From the NCBI RefSeq assembly GCF_042684645.1, contig NZ_JBHULV010000038.1:1-64000 (forward strand): a stretch of 64,000 nt of DNA, in the 5' to 3' direction. The stretch is from Pseudopedobacter alpinus (lineage in GTDB: Bacteria; Bacteroidota; Bacteroidia; Sphingobacteriales; Sphingobacteriaceae). Below, one piece after another: positions 55,600 through 63,335 of this stretch. How positions within the stretch are numbered: the first letter of the stretch is position 1; each line of letters begins with the position of its first letter. The translations under genes were made by a program, and so were the position numbers. The notes under the pieces are model-generated. The model was not told the origin of the DNA, did not search any database, and saw only the letters and a list, made by a program, of their open reading frames with translations.

Positions 55600-56151
55600 G
55601 TGATAAAAACGAAAAAAATATTTTTAGAAGAGCCCGAACTTGTAATTGCTTTACAGCAACAAAAAAAGATTGGTGCTGACGCCCTTTACGAAATGTATTC
55701 CTCATCTTTATTGGGTATTATTCAACGAGTAATTGTTGATAAAGAAATTGCCGAAGATGTTTTACAAGAAGCATTAGTAAAAATTTGGAACTCTATACAT
55801 CAGTACGATGCATCTAAAGGCCGATTATTTACTTGGATGGTAAACGTTGCCCGTAATTTATCTATTGATAAAGTAAGGTCTAAAGATTATAGAAACCATT
55901 CTAAAAACCAAGACTTAGAAAACCACGTAAATTCAATCGACAGTCAGAGAAGCACTGAATTTAAGCCCGAATTAATGGGTGTTAAAGATCTTTTACAAAA
56001 GTTAAAACCTGATCAAAAAATTATAGTTGAATTAATTTACTTTCAGGGATTTACTCATGTAGAAGCCGCAGAAGAACTTTCTTTACCGCTTGGAACTGTT
56101 AAAACAAGATTGAGAATGGGAATTATTGAGTTGAGAAAATATTTTAAATAA
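55600..56151 (+). CDS. ECF-type sigma factor
   Basis: Extracytoplasmic-function sigma-70 factor with region 2 (IIQRVIVDKEIAEDVLQEAL, then LFTWMVNVARNLSIDKVRS) and region 4 HTH (TVKTRLRMGIIELRKYF). The start is GTG at 55600, giving MIKTKKIFLEEPEL; no in-frame ATG is placed better. It is 1 base from the downstream anti-sigma gene, the classical sigma/anti-sigma pair. Confidence 0.92.
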   Translation: MIKTKKIFLEEPELVIALQQQKKIGADALYEMYSSSLLGIIQRVIVDKEIAEDVLQEALVKIWNSIHQYDASKGRLFTWMVNVARNLSIDKVRSKDYRNHSKNQDLENHVNSIDSQRSTEFKPELMGVKDLLQKLKPDQKIIVELIYFQGFTHVEAAEELSLPLGTVKTRLRMGIIELRKYFK

Positions 56152-56152
56152 A

Positions 56153-56998
56153 GTGGAAAATATTAAAACATATATCGAATCGGGCATTTTAGAACTTTAT
56201 GTTTTAGGGGACCTAAACGCTGAAGAAAATTTGGCAGTTGAGGAAATGTCTAAGCTCCATCCTGAGGTAAAAGCCGAATTGGAGGAGATTGAAAAGGTGA
56301 TGCAAAACGTAGCTACGGATTTAGCCATTGAGCCATCAGCTTCTGTAAAAGCAAATTTCTTTAATCAGATTTCTTTTTCTGATGAAGAAGAGTTTGTTAA
56401 ACCAGAGCAAGTAATCGCTCCAATTGCAGAAGCAAAAGTTGTTAGTTTAAATAGCGGAAGATTAAATTTTTATAAATATTCTTTTGCAGCTTGTTTAGCA
56501 TTATTGGTGGTAAGTATTGTTGCAATTATAAATTTATCAAGTAGCTTAAAAGACAGCAGACAGCAAATTGCTCAATTACAAAGTAGTAATCAAACTTTTG
56601 CAAATCAGGTAAATTATTTAGATAAAAAAGTAAATAGTAGTAACGAGTCTATTAGGGTTTTAACAAATCCCGACTTTAAAATGGTGGTATTAAAAGGAAC
56701 AGATAATTCACCAAATTCAAATGTTACCATAGCGTTTAATGCAAAAGAAGAAAAAGTATTGATTGACTTTACCAGCATGAAAATGCCAATAAACGACCAA
56801 GAACACCAATACCAACTTTGGGCTTTAGTTGATGGTAAACCAGTTGATTTAGGTGTATTTGATGCACAAGACGGAATTATTGGATTAAAAGATATGAAGT
56901 CTATTGGAACGCTACAAACTTTTGCTGTAACCTTAGAACCACGTGGCGGTAGTGTTAACCCAACATTAGAAAAATTAATTGTAATTGGAAACATCTAA
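56153..56998 (+). CDS. RskA-like membrane anti-sigma factor
   Basis: An N-terminal cytoplasmic zinc-less anti-sigma domain (YIESGILELYVLGDLNAEEN) would bind the ECF factor encoded just upstream. One transmembrane helix (YSFAACLALLVVSIVAIINL, about 103-122), a short coiled coil and a periplasmic RskA domain (VLIDFTSMKMPINDQEHQYQ, then LWALVDGKPVDLGVFD) follow. The start is GTG. A strong terminator follows at 57018. Confidence 0.9.
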   Translation: MENIKTYIESGILELYVLGDLNAEENLAVEEMSKLHPEVKAELEEIEKVMQNVATDLAIEPSASVKANFFNQISFSDEEEFVKPEQVIAPIAEAKVVSLNSGRLNFYKYSFAACLALLVVSIVAIINLSSSLKDSRQQIAQLQSSNQTFANQVNYLDKKVNSSNESIRVLTNPDFKMVVLKGTDNSPNSNVTIAFNAKEEKVLIDFTSMKMPINDQEHQYQLWALVDGKPVDLGVFDAQDGIIGLKDMKSIGTLQTFAVTLEPRGGSVNPTLEKLIVIGNI

Positions 56999-57017
56999 TA
57001 AATATTGTAAATAATAT

Positions 57018-57052
57018 AAAACCCAAAATCTGATTAAGATTTTGGGTTTTTT
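57018..57052 (+). terminator. Terminator after the anti-sigma gene
   Basis: AAAACCCAAAATCT (57018-57031) pairs perfectly with AGATTTTGGGTTTT (57037-57050), followed by more T. It isolates the sigma unit from the his operon. Confidence 0.93.
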
Positions 57053-57064
57053 GTTTCAAAATAA

Positions 57065-57095
57065 CTTGATTATCCCCATTAGCTTGTTATATTTG
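57065..57095 (+). promoter_or_regulatory. Promoter of the his operon
   Basis: CTTG (57065-57068) as -33 and TATATTTG (57088-57095) as -7 are separated by 19 bases, the consensus Bacteroidota spacing. Transcription would begin near 57101, about 36 bases before the leader peptide ATG and 163 before hisG. Confidence 0.75.
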
Positions 57096-57136
57096 CGACA
57101 TAAATAATATCTCTCCGTAGAAATATTAAAAAAGAC

Positions 57137-57181
57137 ATGAAAATAATTTTGACAAACATACATCATTTACATCATCGCTAA
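57137..57181 (+). CDS. his operon leader peptide (MKIILTNIHHLHHR)
   Basis: A 14-codon frame between the his promoter and hisG encodes MKIILTNIHHLHHR, stop TAA. Four of the five codons at positions 9-13 are histidine (CAT CAT TTA CAT CAT), far above expectation, directly before the first his gene. This is the hallmark of a ribosome-mediated attenuator sensing charged His-tRNA. The codons lie inside a foldable region: TTTTGAC-AAACATACA (57147-57162) can pair with TGTATGTTT (57197-57205) and GTCAAAA (57211-57217), and CATCGC/GCGATG form a hairpin at 57173-57188. A competing hairpin GTTTTG/CAAAAC at 57202-57218 runs into TTTT. Which pairing terminates is not clear to me. Confidence 0.85.
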   Translation: MKIILTNIHHLHHR

Positions 57182-57263
57182 GGCGATGTTATATATTGTA
57201 TGTTTTGTACGTCAAAACTTTTCCATTCTCCATTTGTTGGTCTTTTATTAATACTGTAAAATC

Positions 57264-58115
57264 TTGAAAACTTTAAAAATTGCTATCCAGAAATCTGGCA
57301 GATTAAATGACAAATCTGTTGAATTGTTAAAAAATTGTGGACTTTCTTTCGAAAACTATAAAAGCTCCTTAATTACCCAAGTATCTAATTTTCCTCTAGA
57401 AATTCTTTTCTTAAGAGACGATGATATTCCAGAATATGTACAAGATGGCATTGCCGATATTGGTATTGTTGGCGAAAACGGCATTGCAGAAACCGATGTT
57501 GATGTTAGCTATTTACAACGCTTAGGATTTGGGAAATGTAAATTAAAATTGGCTGTACCAAATGATAGTGAAATTCAAACAGTTGCAGATTTACATGGCA
57601 AATCTATAGCAACCTCCTACCCTGTTATTTTAGAAAAATTCTTAACCAAACAAGGTGTAAAATCAGAAATTAAAATGATTTCTGGTTCAGTAGAAATTTC
57701 TCCAGGTTTAGGTTTAGCCGATGCTATTTTCGATATCGTATCAACTGGTGGTACTTTACGTAGTAACGGATTAAAACCTTTTGCAGATGTAATGTCTTCA
57801 GAAGCAGTTTTAATAGGTCGCAAAGGAATTGAAACTGATGCTTTGGTAGCCGAACTGTTGCAACGCATACAATCTGTAATGCGAGCTAAAGAAACTAAAT
57901 ATGTGGTTTTGAATGTTGAAAAAGTAAATCTTAACAAAATTTTAGATTTATTACCTGGTGTAAAAAGTCCTTCGGTTTTACCTTTGGCAGAAGAAGGTTG
58001 GGTTGCAGTACACACGGTAATTCCAGAAATTGATTTTTGGAGCCATATTAACGAACTAAAAGCCGCTGGCGCACAAGGAATTGTAGTAATGCCAATTGAA
58101 AAGATTATAGTTTAG
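57264..58115 (+). CDS. hisG: ATP phosphoribosyltransferase
   Basis: First committed step of histidine synthesis: ATP and PRPP to phosphoribosyl-ATP. The long form (HisG_L, 283 residues) carries its own ACT-like C-terminal regulatory domain and does not need HisZ. Visible features are IAIQKSGRLNDKSVELLKN at the start, DIGIVGENGI, and DIVSTGGTLRSNGL as the PRPP-binding loop. The start is TTG at 57264, 82 bases after the leader peptide stop. It is the first structural gene of the operon. Confidence 0.97.
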   Translation: MKTLKIAIQKSGRLNDKSVELLKNCGLSFENYKSSLITQVSNFPLEILFLRDDDIPEYVQDGIADIGIVGENGIAETDVDVSYLQRLGFGKCKLKLAVPNDSEIQTVADLHGKSIATSYPVILEKFLTKQGVKSEIKMISGSVEISPGLGLADAIFDIVSTGGTLRSNGLKPFADVMSSEAVLIGRKGIETDALVAELLQRIQSVMRAKETKYVVLNVEKVNLNKILDLLPGVKSPSVLPLAEEGWVAVHTVIPEIDFWSHINELKAAGAQGIVVMPIEKIIV

Positions 58116-58175
58116 ATTAGAGTATTGAGATGTGAGAATTGGGTATTGAGATACCTATATTTTGTATAAAATTTT

Positions 58176-58185
58176 AGTATCAAGT
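58176..58185 (+). repeat. AGTATCAAGT spacer motif
   Basis: One copy of the motif that also forms the dyad in the hisB-hisH spacer, preceded by GAGTATTGAGATGTGAG / GGGTATTGAGATA-type degenerate repeats at 58126-58153. The hisG-hisD spacer thus consists largely of short intergenic repeat sequence. Confidence 0.5.
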
Positions 58186-58257
58186 GCCTACAAAACATTT
58201 TAAACTTTATAAGAACCGAAGAAATGCAAAACTTTAATAACGAAAATACAAATCAAA

Positions 58258-58292
58258 AGTCCCTCTCCTTTGGAGAAGGATTTAGGATGAGG
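58258..58292 (+). repeat. Bacteroidota-type intergenic repeat at the hisD start
   Basis: AAGTCCCTCTCCTTTGGAG continues AAGGATTTAGGATGAGGC and contains the small dyad TCTCC-TTT-GGAGA (58264-58276). From general familiarity this CCCTCTCC...GGAGA(G)GG...TTAGG(G)TGAGG sequence occurs as a dispersed intergenic repeat in Bacteroidota. It overlaps the 5' end of hisD: read in frame it would give KSLSFGEGF, and its ATG provides the likely start codon. Confidence 0.6.
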
Positions 58293-59582
58293 CAATATAA
58301 CTTTTCAGATTTAAGCATATCTGATATTCAAAAACTGATTTCGCGTAATGCGGATTTGGGCAATGAGATTAGAGAAAAAGTGGAGCAAATTATTAGCGAA
58401 GTAAAAGTTAATGGCGATGCTGCTTTAAAAAACTATGCTTTACAATTCGATAAAATTGAATTGCCTTCTTTATTTATCGAAAAAGAAGAAATTAATCAAT
58501 TAGCAAACACCATTTCAGAAGAAGTTAAACAAGCCATTAATGTGGCTTATACCAATATCAAAAAATTTCACGAGACTCAAATTTCTAATGAAAGCAAAAT
58601 TGAAACCACTACTGGTGTAACTTGCTGGCGAGAAGTAAGAGCTATTGAAAGAGTTGGTTTATACATTCCAGGTGGAACGGCTGTTTTACCAAGTACTTTT
58701 TTAATGTTGGGTATTCCAGCAAAAATTGCGGGTTGCAAAGAAATTATAGTTTGCTCTCCTCCTCAAAAAACTGGAAGTATTAACGGCTACATTGCTTATG
58801 TTGCTCAACTTTTAGGTATTGATAAAGTTTATTTAGTTGGTGGTGCGCAAGCAGTTGCCGCTATGGCTTATGGCACAGAGAGTATCCCGAAAGTGGATAA
58901 AATTTTCGGCCCTGGAAATCAGTTTGTGACTATGGCAAAAACCTTAGTACAATCTACCACAAATACAGCTATTGATATGCCAGCTGGTCCTTCAGAGGTT
59001 TTAGTAATTGCAGACGAAACCGCAAATCCAGTTTTTGTAGCTGCCGATTTATTGGCACAAGCAGAACATGGAGTTGATAGTCAAGCGGTTTTAGTGAGTT
59101 CTTCTGCATCAATTATTGAGGAAACTTTAGTTGAATTAGAAAAGCAAATAAACGTTTTGCCAAGAAAAGAAATCGCTGCTAAAGCTATTGAAAATTCTTT
59201 TTCGGTATTGGTTACTGATTTGGGACAAGCTATGACTTTTAGTAATGAATACGCTCCTGAACATTTAATTTTAGCTACAGATTATTGGCAAAGTATCACT
59301 CCACTTATTGTAAATGCAGGTTCTGTTTTTGCGGGTAATTTAACGCCAGAAAGTGCTGGAGATTATGCTAGCGGAACAAACCATACTTTGCCTACAAGTG
59401 CTTATGCTCGTTCTTATTCTGGTGTTTCTTTAGATTCTTTTGTTAAGAAAATTACATTCCAACATATTAATGAAAGTGGCATTACAAATTTAGGACCGAG
59501 CATTGAAGTTTTAGCAGAAATTGAAGGTTTGCAAGCGCATAAAAATGCGGTAACTGTGAGACTTTTGGAGAGTAAAGGATAA
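58287..59582 (+). CDS. hisD: Histidinol dehydrogenase
   Basis: NAD- and zinc-dependent enzyme that oxidises histidinol to histidine in two steps. The signature block EVRAIERVGLYIPGGTAVLP, the AGCKEIIVCSPP and GPGNQFVTMAK regions, and the catalytic EHLILAT region are present. From the ATG at 58287 the product has 431 residues, the standard length. An in-frame ATG at 58224 would add 21 residues, part of which is translated intergenic repeat (SLSFGEGF), so the shorter start is preferred. Confidence 0.96.
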   Translation: MRQYNFSDLSISDIQKLISRNADLGNEIREKVEQIISEVKVNGDAALKNYALQFDKIELPSLFIEKEEINQLANTISEEVKQAINVAYTNIKKFHETQISNESKIETTTGVTCWREVRAIERVGLYIPGGTAVLPSTFLMLGIPAKIAGCKEIIVCSPPQKTGSINGYIAYVAQLLGIDKVYLVGGAQAVAAMAYGTESIPKVDKIFGPGNQFVTMAKTLVQSTTNTAIDMPAGPSEVLVIADETANPVFVAADLLAQAEHGVDSQAVLVSSSASIIEETLVELEKQINVLPRKEIAAKAIENSFSVLVTDLGQAMTFSNEYAPEHLILATDYWQSITPLIVNAGSVFAGNLTPESAGDYASGTNHTLPTSAYARSYSGVSLDSFVKKITFQHINESGITNLGPSIEVLAEIEGLQAHKNAVTVRLLESKG

Positions 59583-59646
59583 AAGATTAAAGAGCAAAGA
59601 CTTGTTTATCGAGTTAGACTAATGAACTATTTCAACAAATGAACTA

Positions 59647-60705
59647 ATGAATAATTTTGATTTAGATAAAATCATCAGACCAAATATAAAAACCTTAAAA
59701 CCTTACTCTTCGGCAAGAGACGAGTTTAAAGGTGAAGCTTCTGTTTATTTAGATGCTAATGAAAACGCATTTGGCTCTCCGCTTCCACAAGCTTATCATC
59801 GCTATCCAGACCCCATGCAATACGCTGTAAAAATGCGTTTAAGTGCAATAAAAGGAGTTCCGGCTAGAAACATTTTTTTAGGAAACGGTAGCGATGAAGC
59901 TATCGATATTTTATTCAGAAGTTTCTGTAATCCGGGTGTAGATAATGTGATTATCGTCCCTCCTACTTATGGCATGTACGAGGTTTCGGCAAACATCAAT
60001 GATGTTGAAATTAAAAGGGTAAATCTGACCGAAGATTTCCAACTGAATTTAGAAGGAATTGCGGAAGCAATTGATAAAAATACTAAACTTATTTTTATTT
60101 GCTCGCCAAATAACCCAACTGGAAATTCTATCAATAGAGAAGATATTGAAACACTTTTAGCAAATTTCAACGGGATTGTGGTAGTTGATGAAGCTTATAT
60201 CAATTTCTCTAGGCAAAAAACTTTTATTCAAGAATTAACGGAATATTCCAATTTGGTAGTTTTACAAACACTATCAAAAGCTTGGGGATTGGCTGCTTTA
60301 AGAGTTGGAATGGCTTTCGCTAGTGAAGAAATTATTGAGGTTTTTAACCGAGTTAAGCCTCCTTATAACATCAATGAAGCATCTCAGCAATTGGCTTTAG
60401 AAGCGCTGCAAAATGTAGATCAGGTAAATAGTTGGATCAAAGAAATTTTGAAAGAACGTGATGCTTTAGTCATTTCCCTAAAAAACTTTGATTTTGTTAT
60501 CGTTATTTATCCATCAGATGCTAACTTTATTTTAGTTAAAACCGCTGATGCTGATGGCATTTATAACTATTTAACCGAACAAGGCATCATCGTAAGAAAC
60601 CGAAATAAAGTAGAACTTTGTGAAGGTTGTTTAAGAATTACGATTGGTACAAATGAAGAAAATCAGGCAATTATCAATACTCTAAAAAATTTCAAGACTA
60701 TATGA
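59647..60705 (+). CDS. hisC: Histidinol-phosphate aminotransferase
   Basis: PLP-dependent aminotransferase class I/II acting on imidazole acetol phosphate. The PLP lysine lies in TLSKAWGLAALRVG, the Asn/Asp and Tyr residues in FICSPNNPTGN and VVDEAYINFS, and the phosphate-binding Arg in ALRVGMAF. At 352 residues it is full length. The spacer before it holds two AATGAACTA repeats (59621 and 59638), the second abutting the ATG. The stop overlaps the next gene's ATG by 4 bases. Confidence 0.96.
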   Translation: MNNFDLDKIIRPNIKTLKPYSSARDEFKGEASVYLDANENAFGSPLPQAYHRYPDPMQYAVKMRLSAIKGVPARNIFLGNGSDEAIDILFRSFCNPGVDNVIIVPPTYGMYEVSANINDVEIKRVNLTEDFQLNLEGIAEAIDKNTKLIFICSPNNPTGNSINREDIETLLANFNGIVVVDEAYINFSRQKTFIQELTEYSNLVVLQTLSKAWGLAALRVGMAFASEEIIEVFNRVKPPYNINEASQQLALEALQNVDQVNSWIKEILKERDALVISLKNFDFVIVIYPSDANFILVKTADADGIYNYLTEQGIIVRNRNKVELCEGCLRITIGTNEENQAIINTLKNFKTI

Positions 60706-61205
60706 ACATTGACTTTCTAAATATAGAGGAGGAAACAGCGGAAGAATTTAAAGCAATAGCAATAAAGCTATTAAATAACTATGCTATCCAAACTCATGAT
60801 TCTTTATTTAGATTAACAGAAATAGAATTTTATTGGACTTCGCCTAAACATAAAGATGATAGTACTTATTTAAGAAAATATGTTGATCCTAAACATGGAG
60901 AATGGTTTTTTCATTATTCTGGAGTTGATATTGCGTTAGAAAATGAGAAACTTGGTGGCTTTGGAGGGATTCTAATTCGTAGTATCTACAATATTACTGA
61001 AAATAAGCTTTACAAGGGGCCAATGGTTTGCGCAATGAAACTATTTAGTGGAACAAGCGCTTTTTTCAATTCTATAAAGACAAAGATTATATCTTATGAT
61101 TTTAATCAAAAAGAAATTTCTGAATCTAGTAGAATTGGCTTAGGTAATAATGCTATTAATAGTGGAACTGACAGGTTAAATTATAGATTTACTATTAAAA
61201 TATGA
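60702..61205 (+). CDS. Unnamed protein in the his operon, divergent alkyladenine-glycosylase-like
   Basis: The 167-residue protein is not a known his enzyme. By eye its blocks follow alkyladenine DNA glycosylase (AAG/MPG) in order. LTEIEFYW (38-45) matches VETEAYL, keeping the position of the catalytic Glu (Glu42) and stacking Tyr (Tyr44). GEWFFHYSGVDIALENE corresponds to the GxxYVYxxYGMHxxxNV segment, GILIRSIYN (89-97) to AVLIRAIEP, KGPMVCAMKL to NGPGKLTKAL, and RIGLGNN...LNYRF to RIGI...YPWRF. It is coupled to hisC and to the next gene by 4-base overlaps. DNA repair activity is not shown: several AAG residues are changed and the fold could serve another substrate. Confidence is for a real gene; the homology is moderate. 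Confidence 0.6.
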   Translation: MNIDFLNIEEETAEEFKAIAIKLLNNYAIQTHDSLFRLTEIEFYWTSPKHKDDSTYLRKYVDPKHGEWFFHYSGVDIALENEKLGGFGGILIRSIYNITENKLYKGPMVCAMKLFSGTSAFFNSIKTKIISYDFNQKEISESSRIGLGNNAINSGTDRLNYRFTIKI

Positions 61206-62038
61206 TAAGCGATTTCCAAACTAATACAGTCTATTTTTCTGATTTAATAAATACGCTACCTTCTTTTAAAGAGTCTTCTAAGCAGATTATTTCTACATTA
61301 AATTCATTTGAAGTTAAATTCAAATTCTTACCTGAAACAAAAGACATATGGGCTAGAGATTATATGCCTATCCAAATAAATTCTTCAGAATATATCGAAT
61401 ACAGGTATGACCCAGACTATTTACAGGGAAACTCCAAAGGCTACAGAGACTTAAAAAGTTATCCAGAAATTATTTGTGATTCAATCGGATTAAAAACAAT
61501 AAAATCCAGTTTAATTATGGATGGTGGGAATTTTATAAAATCATCAAATTGTATAATATTTACTGATAAATTAATTAAGGAAAATTGTCATTCATATTCT
61601 AGAATAGAACTAATTAAAGAACTTCAAAAAACATTTAAAGTTGATAGAATTATATTTATTCCATGGGATAAAAATGAAGAATATGGTCATGCAGATGGAA
61701 TGGTTCGCTTTGTTGATGATGAAACTGTTTTATTAAACTATTTATATAAGAATGATTCCGACATTATAAATCCATTGAAAAAAGCTGGTTTAAAATTAGA
61801 ATATTTGGAATTTAGTAAAAAGACAAATAATAAATTTAATTGGGCTTACATAAACTTCCTTCAAACTGAGGACTTAATTATTATTCCGAAATTTGGAATA
61901 GACGAGGATTATCAGGCTTATGAACAAATAAATTCTTATTATCCCAATTATAAGGGGCGAATTAGCCAAGTTGACGTTACAGAATTTGTAAAAAAAGGAG
62001 GAGCACTAAACTGTATCTCTTGGACTACAAAAGAGTAA
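61202..62038 (+). CDS. Agmatine deiminase / PAD-porph family protein
   Basis: Amidinotransferase-fold hydrolase acting on guanidino groups. The family residues are in place: DIWARDYMP (48-56), MDGGNF (106-111), the His163-Ala-Asp165 pair in EYGHADGMVRFVDD, and the catalytic Cys271 in GGALNCISW. At 278 residues it is shorter than typical agmatine deiminases, with an atypical C-terminal GGALNC instead of GxxHC, so agmatine is not assured as substrate. It is translationally coupled to the AAG-like gene and lies between hisC and hisB, an unusual place. Confidence 0.85.
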   Translation: MISDFQTNTVYFSDLINTLPSFKESSKQIISTLNSFEVKFKFLPETKDIWARDYMPIQINSSEYIEYRYDPDYLQGNSKGYRDLKSYPEIICDSIGLKTIKSSLIMDGGNFIKSSNCIIFTDKLIKENCHSYSRIELIKELQKTFKVDRIIFIPWDKNEEYGHADGMVRFVDDETVLLNYLYKNDSDIINPLKKAGLKLEYLEFSKKTNNKFNWAYINFLQTEDLIIIPKFGIDEDYQAYEQINSYYPNYKGRISQVDVTEFVKKGGALNCISWTTKE

Positions 62039-62107
62039 CAATTGACTTCTTATTGATAAATAACATTATTATTAATTACTAAAAGACTAAAGGCGAACAA
62101 TTAAAAG

Positions 62108-63244
62108 ATGATTAAAATACTATTTATAGACCGCGACGGCACCCTAATTTTAGAGCCAGCCGATGAGCAAATAGATTCTTTTGAAAAACTGGTTTTCTAT
62201 CCAAATACGATTAGTAATTTAGCGAAAATAGCGAAAGAAACTGATTTTGAATTGGTAATGGTTACCAATCAAGATGGTTTAGGCACAACTTCTCATCCTG
62301 AAGAGAATTTCTGGCCTGTTCAAAATTTCATCATCCAAACTTTAAAAAACGAAGGCATCAGCTTTAGCAAAATTATTATTGACCGTACTTTTGCTAAAGA
62401 CAATGCGCCAACTCGTAAACCAGGAACAGCTTTATTAACTCATTTTTTTGATACAGAGAAATACGATTTAGCCAACTCATTTGTAATTGGAGACCGTTTA
62501 AACGATGTTGTTCTTGCAAAAAACCTAGGCGCAAAAGCCATTTGGTTAAATAATAATCCAGATTTGGGCGCATCAGAGGCTCAAAATAAAATTGATAATC
62601 TTGATGAAGTTTTAGCTATTGAAACTTCCGATTGGGATGAGATTTATCGCTTTTTAAAAATTGGAGATCGAAAAATTGAACACGTCCGTAAAACCAATGA
62701 AACTGACATTCTCATTAAAATTAATTTAGATGGAAAGGGAAATGCAGATATAAAAACAGGTTTGAATTTCTTCGATCACATGTTAGATCAAATTGCCCGT
62801 CACGGAGGAATTGATTTAACGGTACATACTAAAGGTGATTTGCATATAGACGAGCATCATACTATAGAAGATACTGGAATTGCCTTAGGTGAAGCTTTTG
62901 CCTTGGCTTTAGCCGATAAAAAAGGGATTGAAAGATATGGTTTTTGCTTACCAATGGACGATTGTTTAGCACAAGTAGCTATTGATTTTGGTGGAAGAAA
63001 TTGGATAGTTTGGGATGCGGAATTTAAACGCGAAAAAGTTGGTGATATGCCAACAGAAATGTTTTACCACTTTTTTAAATCTTTCTCTGACGCTTCAAAA
63101 TCTAACTTAAATATAAAGGTAGAAGGCGATAACGAACATCACAAAATTGAAGCTATTTTCAAAGCTTTCGCGAAGGCAATAAAAATGTCGGTAAAACGTG
63201 ATATTAATAACATGAGGTTACCAAGTACAAAAGGACTTTTATAG
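62108..63244 (+). CDS. hisB: Bifunctional histidinol-phosphatase / imidazoleglycerol-phosphate dehydratase
   Basis: Fusion of an N-terminal HAD phosphatase (FIDRDGTLI, with Asp8 and Asp10) and a C-terminal IGPD domain (NFFDHMLDQIARHGGIDL, DEHHTIEDTGIALGEA, and the second HH motif in EGDNEHHKIEA). It catalyses steps 6 and 8 of the pathway. The 378-residue bifunctional form is usual in Enterobacteriaceae and Bacteroidota. It sits 69 bases after the agmatine-deiminase-like gene. Confidence 0.96.
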   Translation: MIKILFIDRDGTLILEPADEQIDSFEKLVFYPNTISNLAKIAKETDFELVMVTNQDGLGTTSHPEENFWPVQNFIIQTLKNEGISFSKIIIDRTFAKDNAPTRKPGTALLTHFFDTEKYDLANSFVIGDRLNDVVLAKNLGAKAIWLNNNPDLGASEAQNKIDNLDEVLAIETSDWDEIYRFLKIGDRKIEHVRKTNETDILIKINLDGKGNADIKTGLNFFDHMLDQIARHGGIDLTVHTKGDLHIDEHHTIEDTGIALGEAFALALADKKGIERYGFCLPMDDCLAQVAIDFGGRNWIVWDAEFKREKVGDMPTEMFYHFFKSFSDASKSNLNIKVEGDNEHHKIEAIFKAFAKAIKMSVKRDINNMRLPSTKGLL

Positions 63245-63328
63245 TATCAAGATTTGAGTATCAAGTAGCAAGACCTCTATTAAGTCTGCAAACCATCTTG
63301 ATACTTTATACTAGATACTTGATACTCA
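63243..63328 (+). repeat. Two-part inverted repeat (AGTATCAAG / CTTGATACT)
   Basis: AGTATCAAGAT (63243-63253) and TGAGTATCAAGTA (63255-63267) are matched on the right by ATCTTGATACT (63295-63305) and TACTTGATACTCA (63316-63328). The spacer can fold into a long hairpin. It occupies nearly the whole hisB-hisH gap. It may be a REP-like element that stabilises or processes the operon mRNA. Confidence 0.7.
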
Positions 63329-63335
63329 GAAAACA

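Noticed and set aside
58224..58286. Longer hisD start with 21 extra residues
   Set aside because: The extension consists in part of a translated intergenic repeat, and the shorter start gives the standard HisD length.
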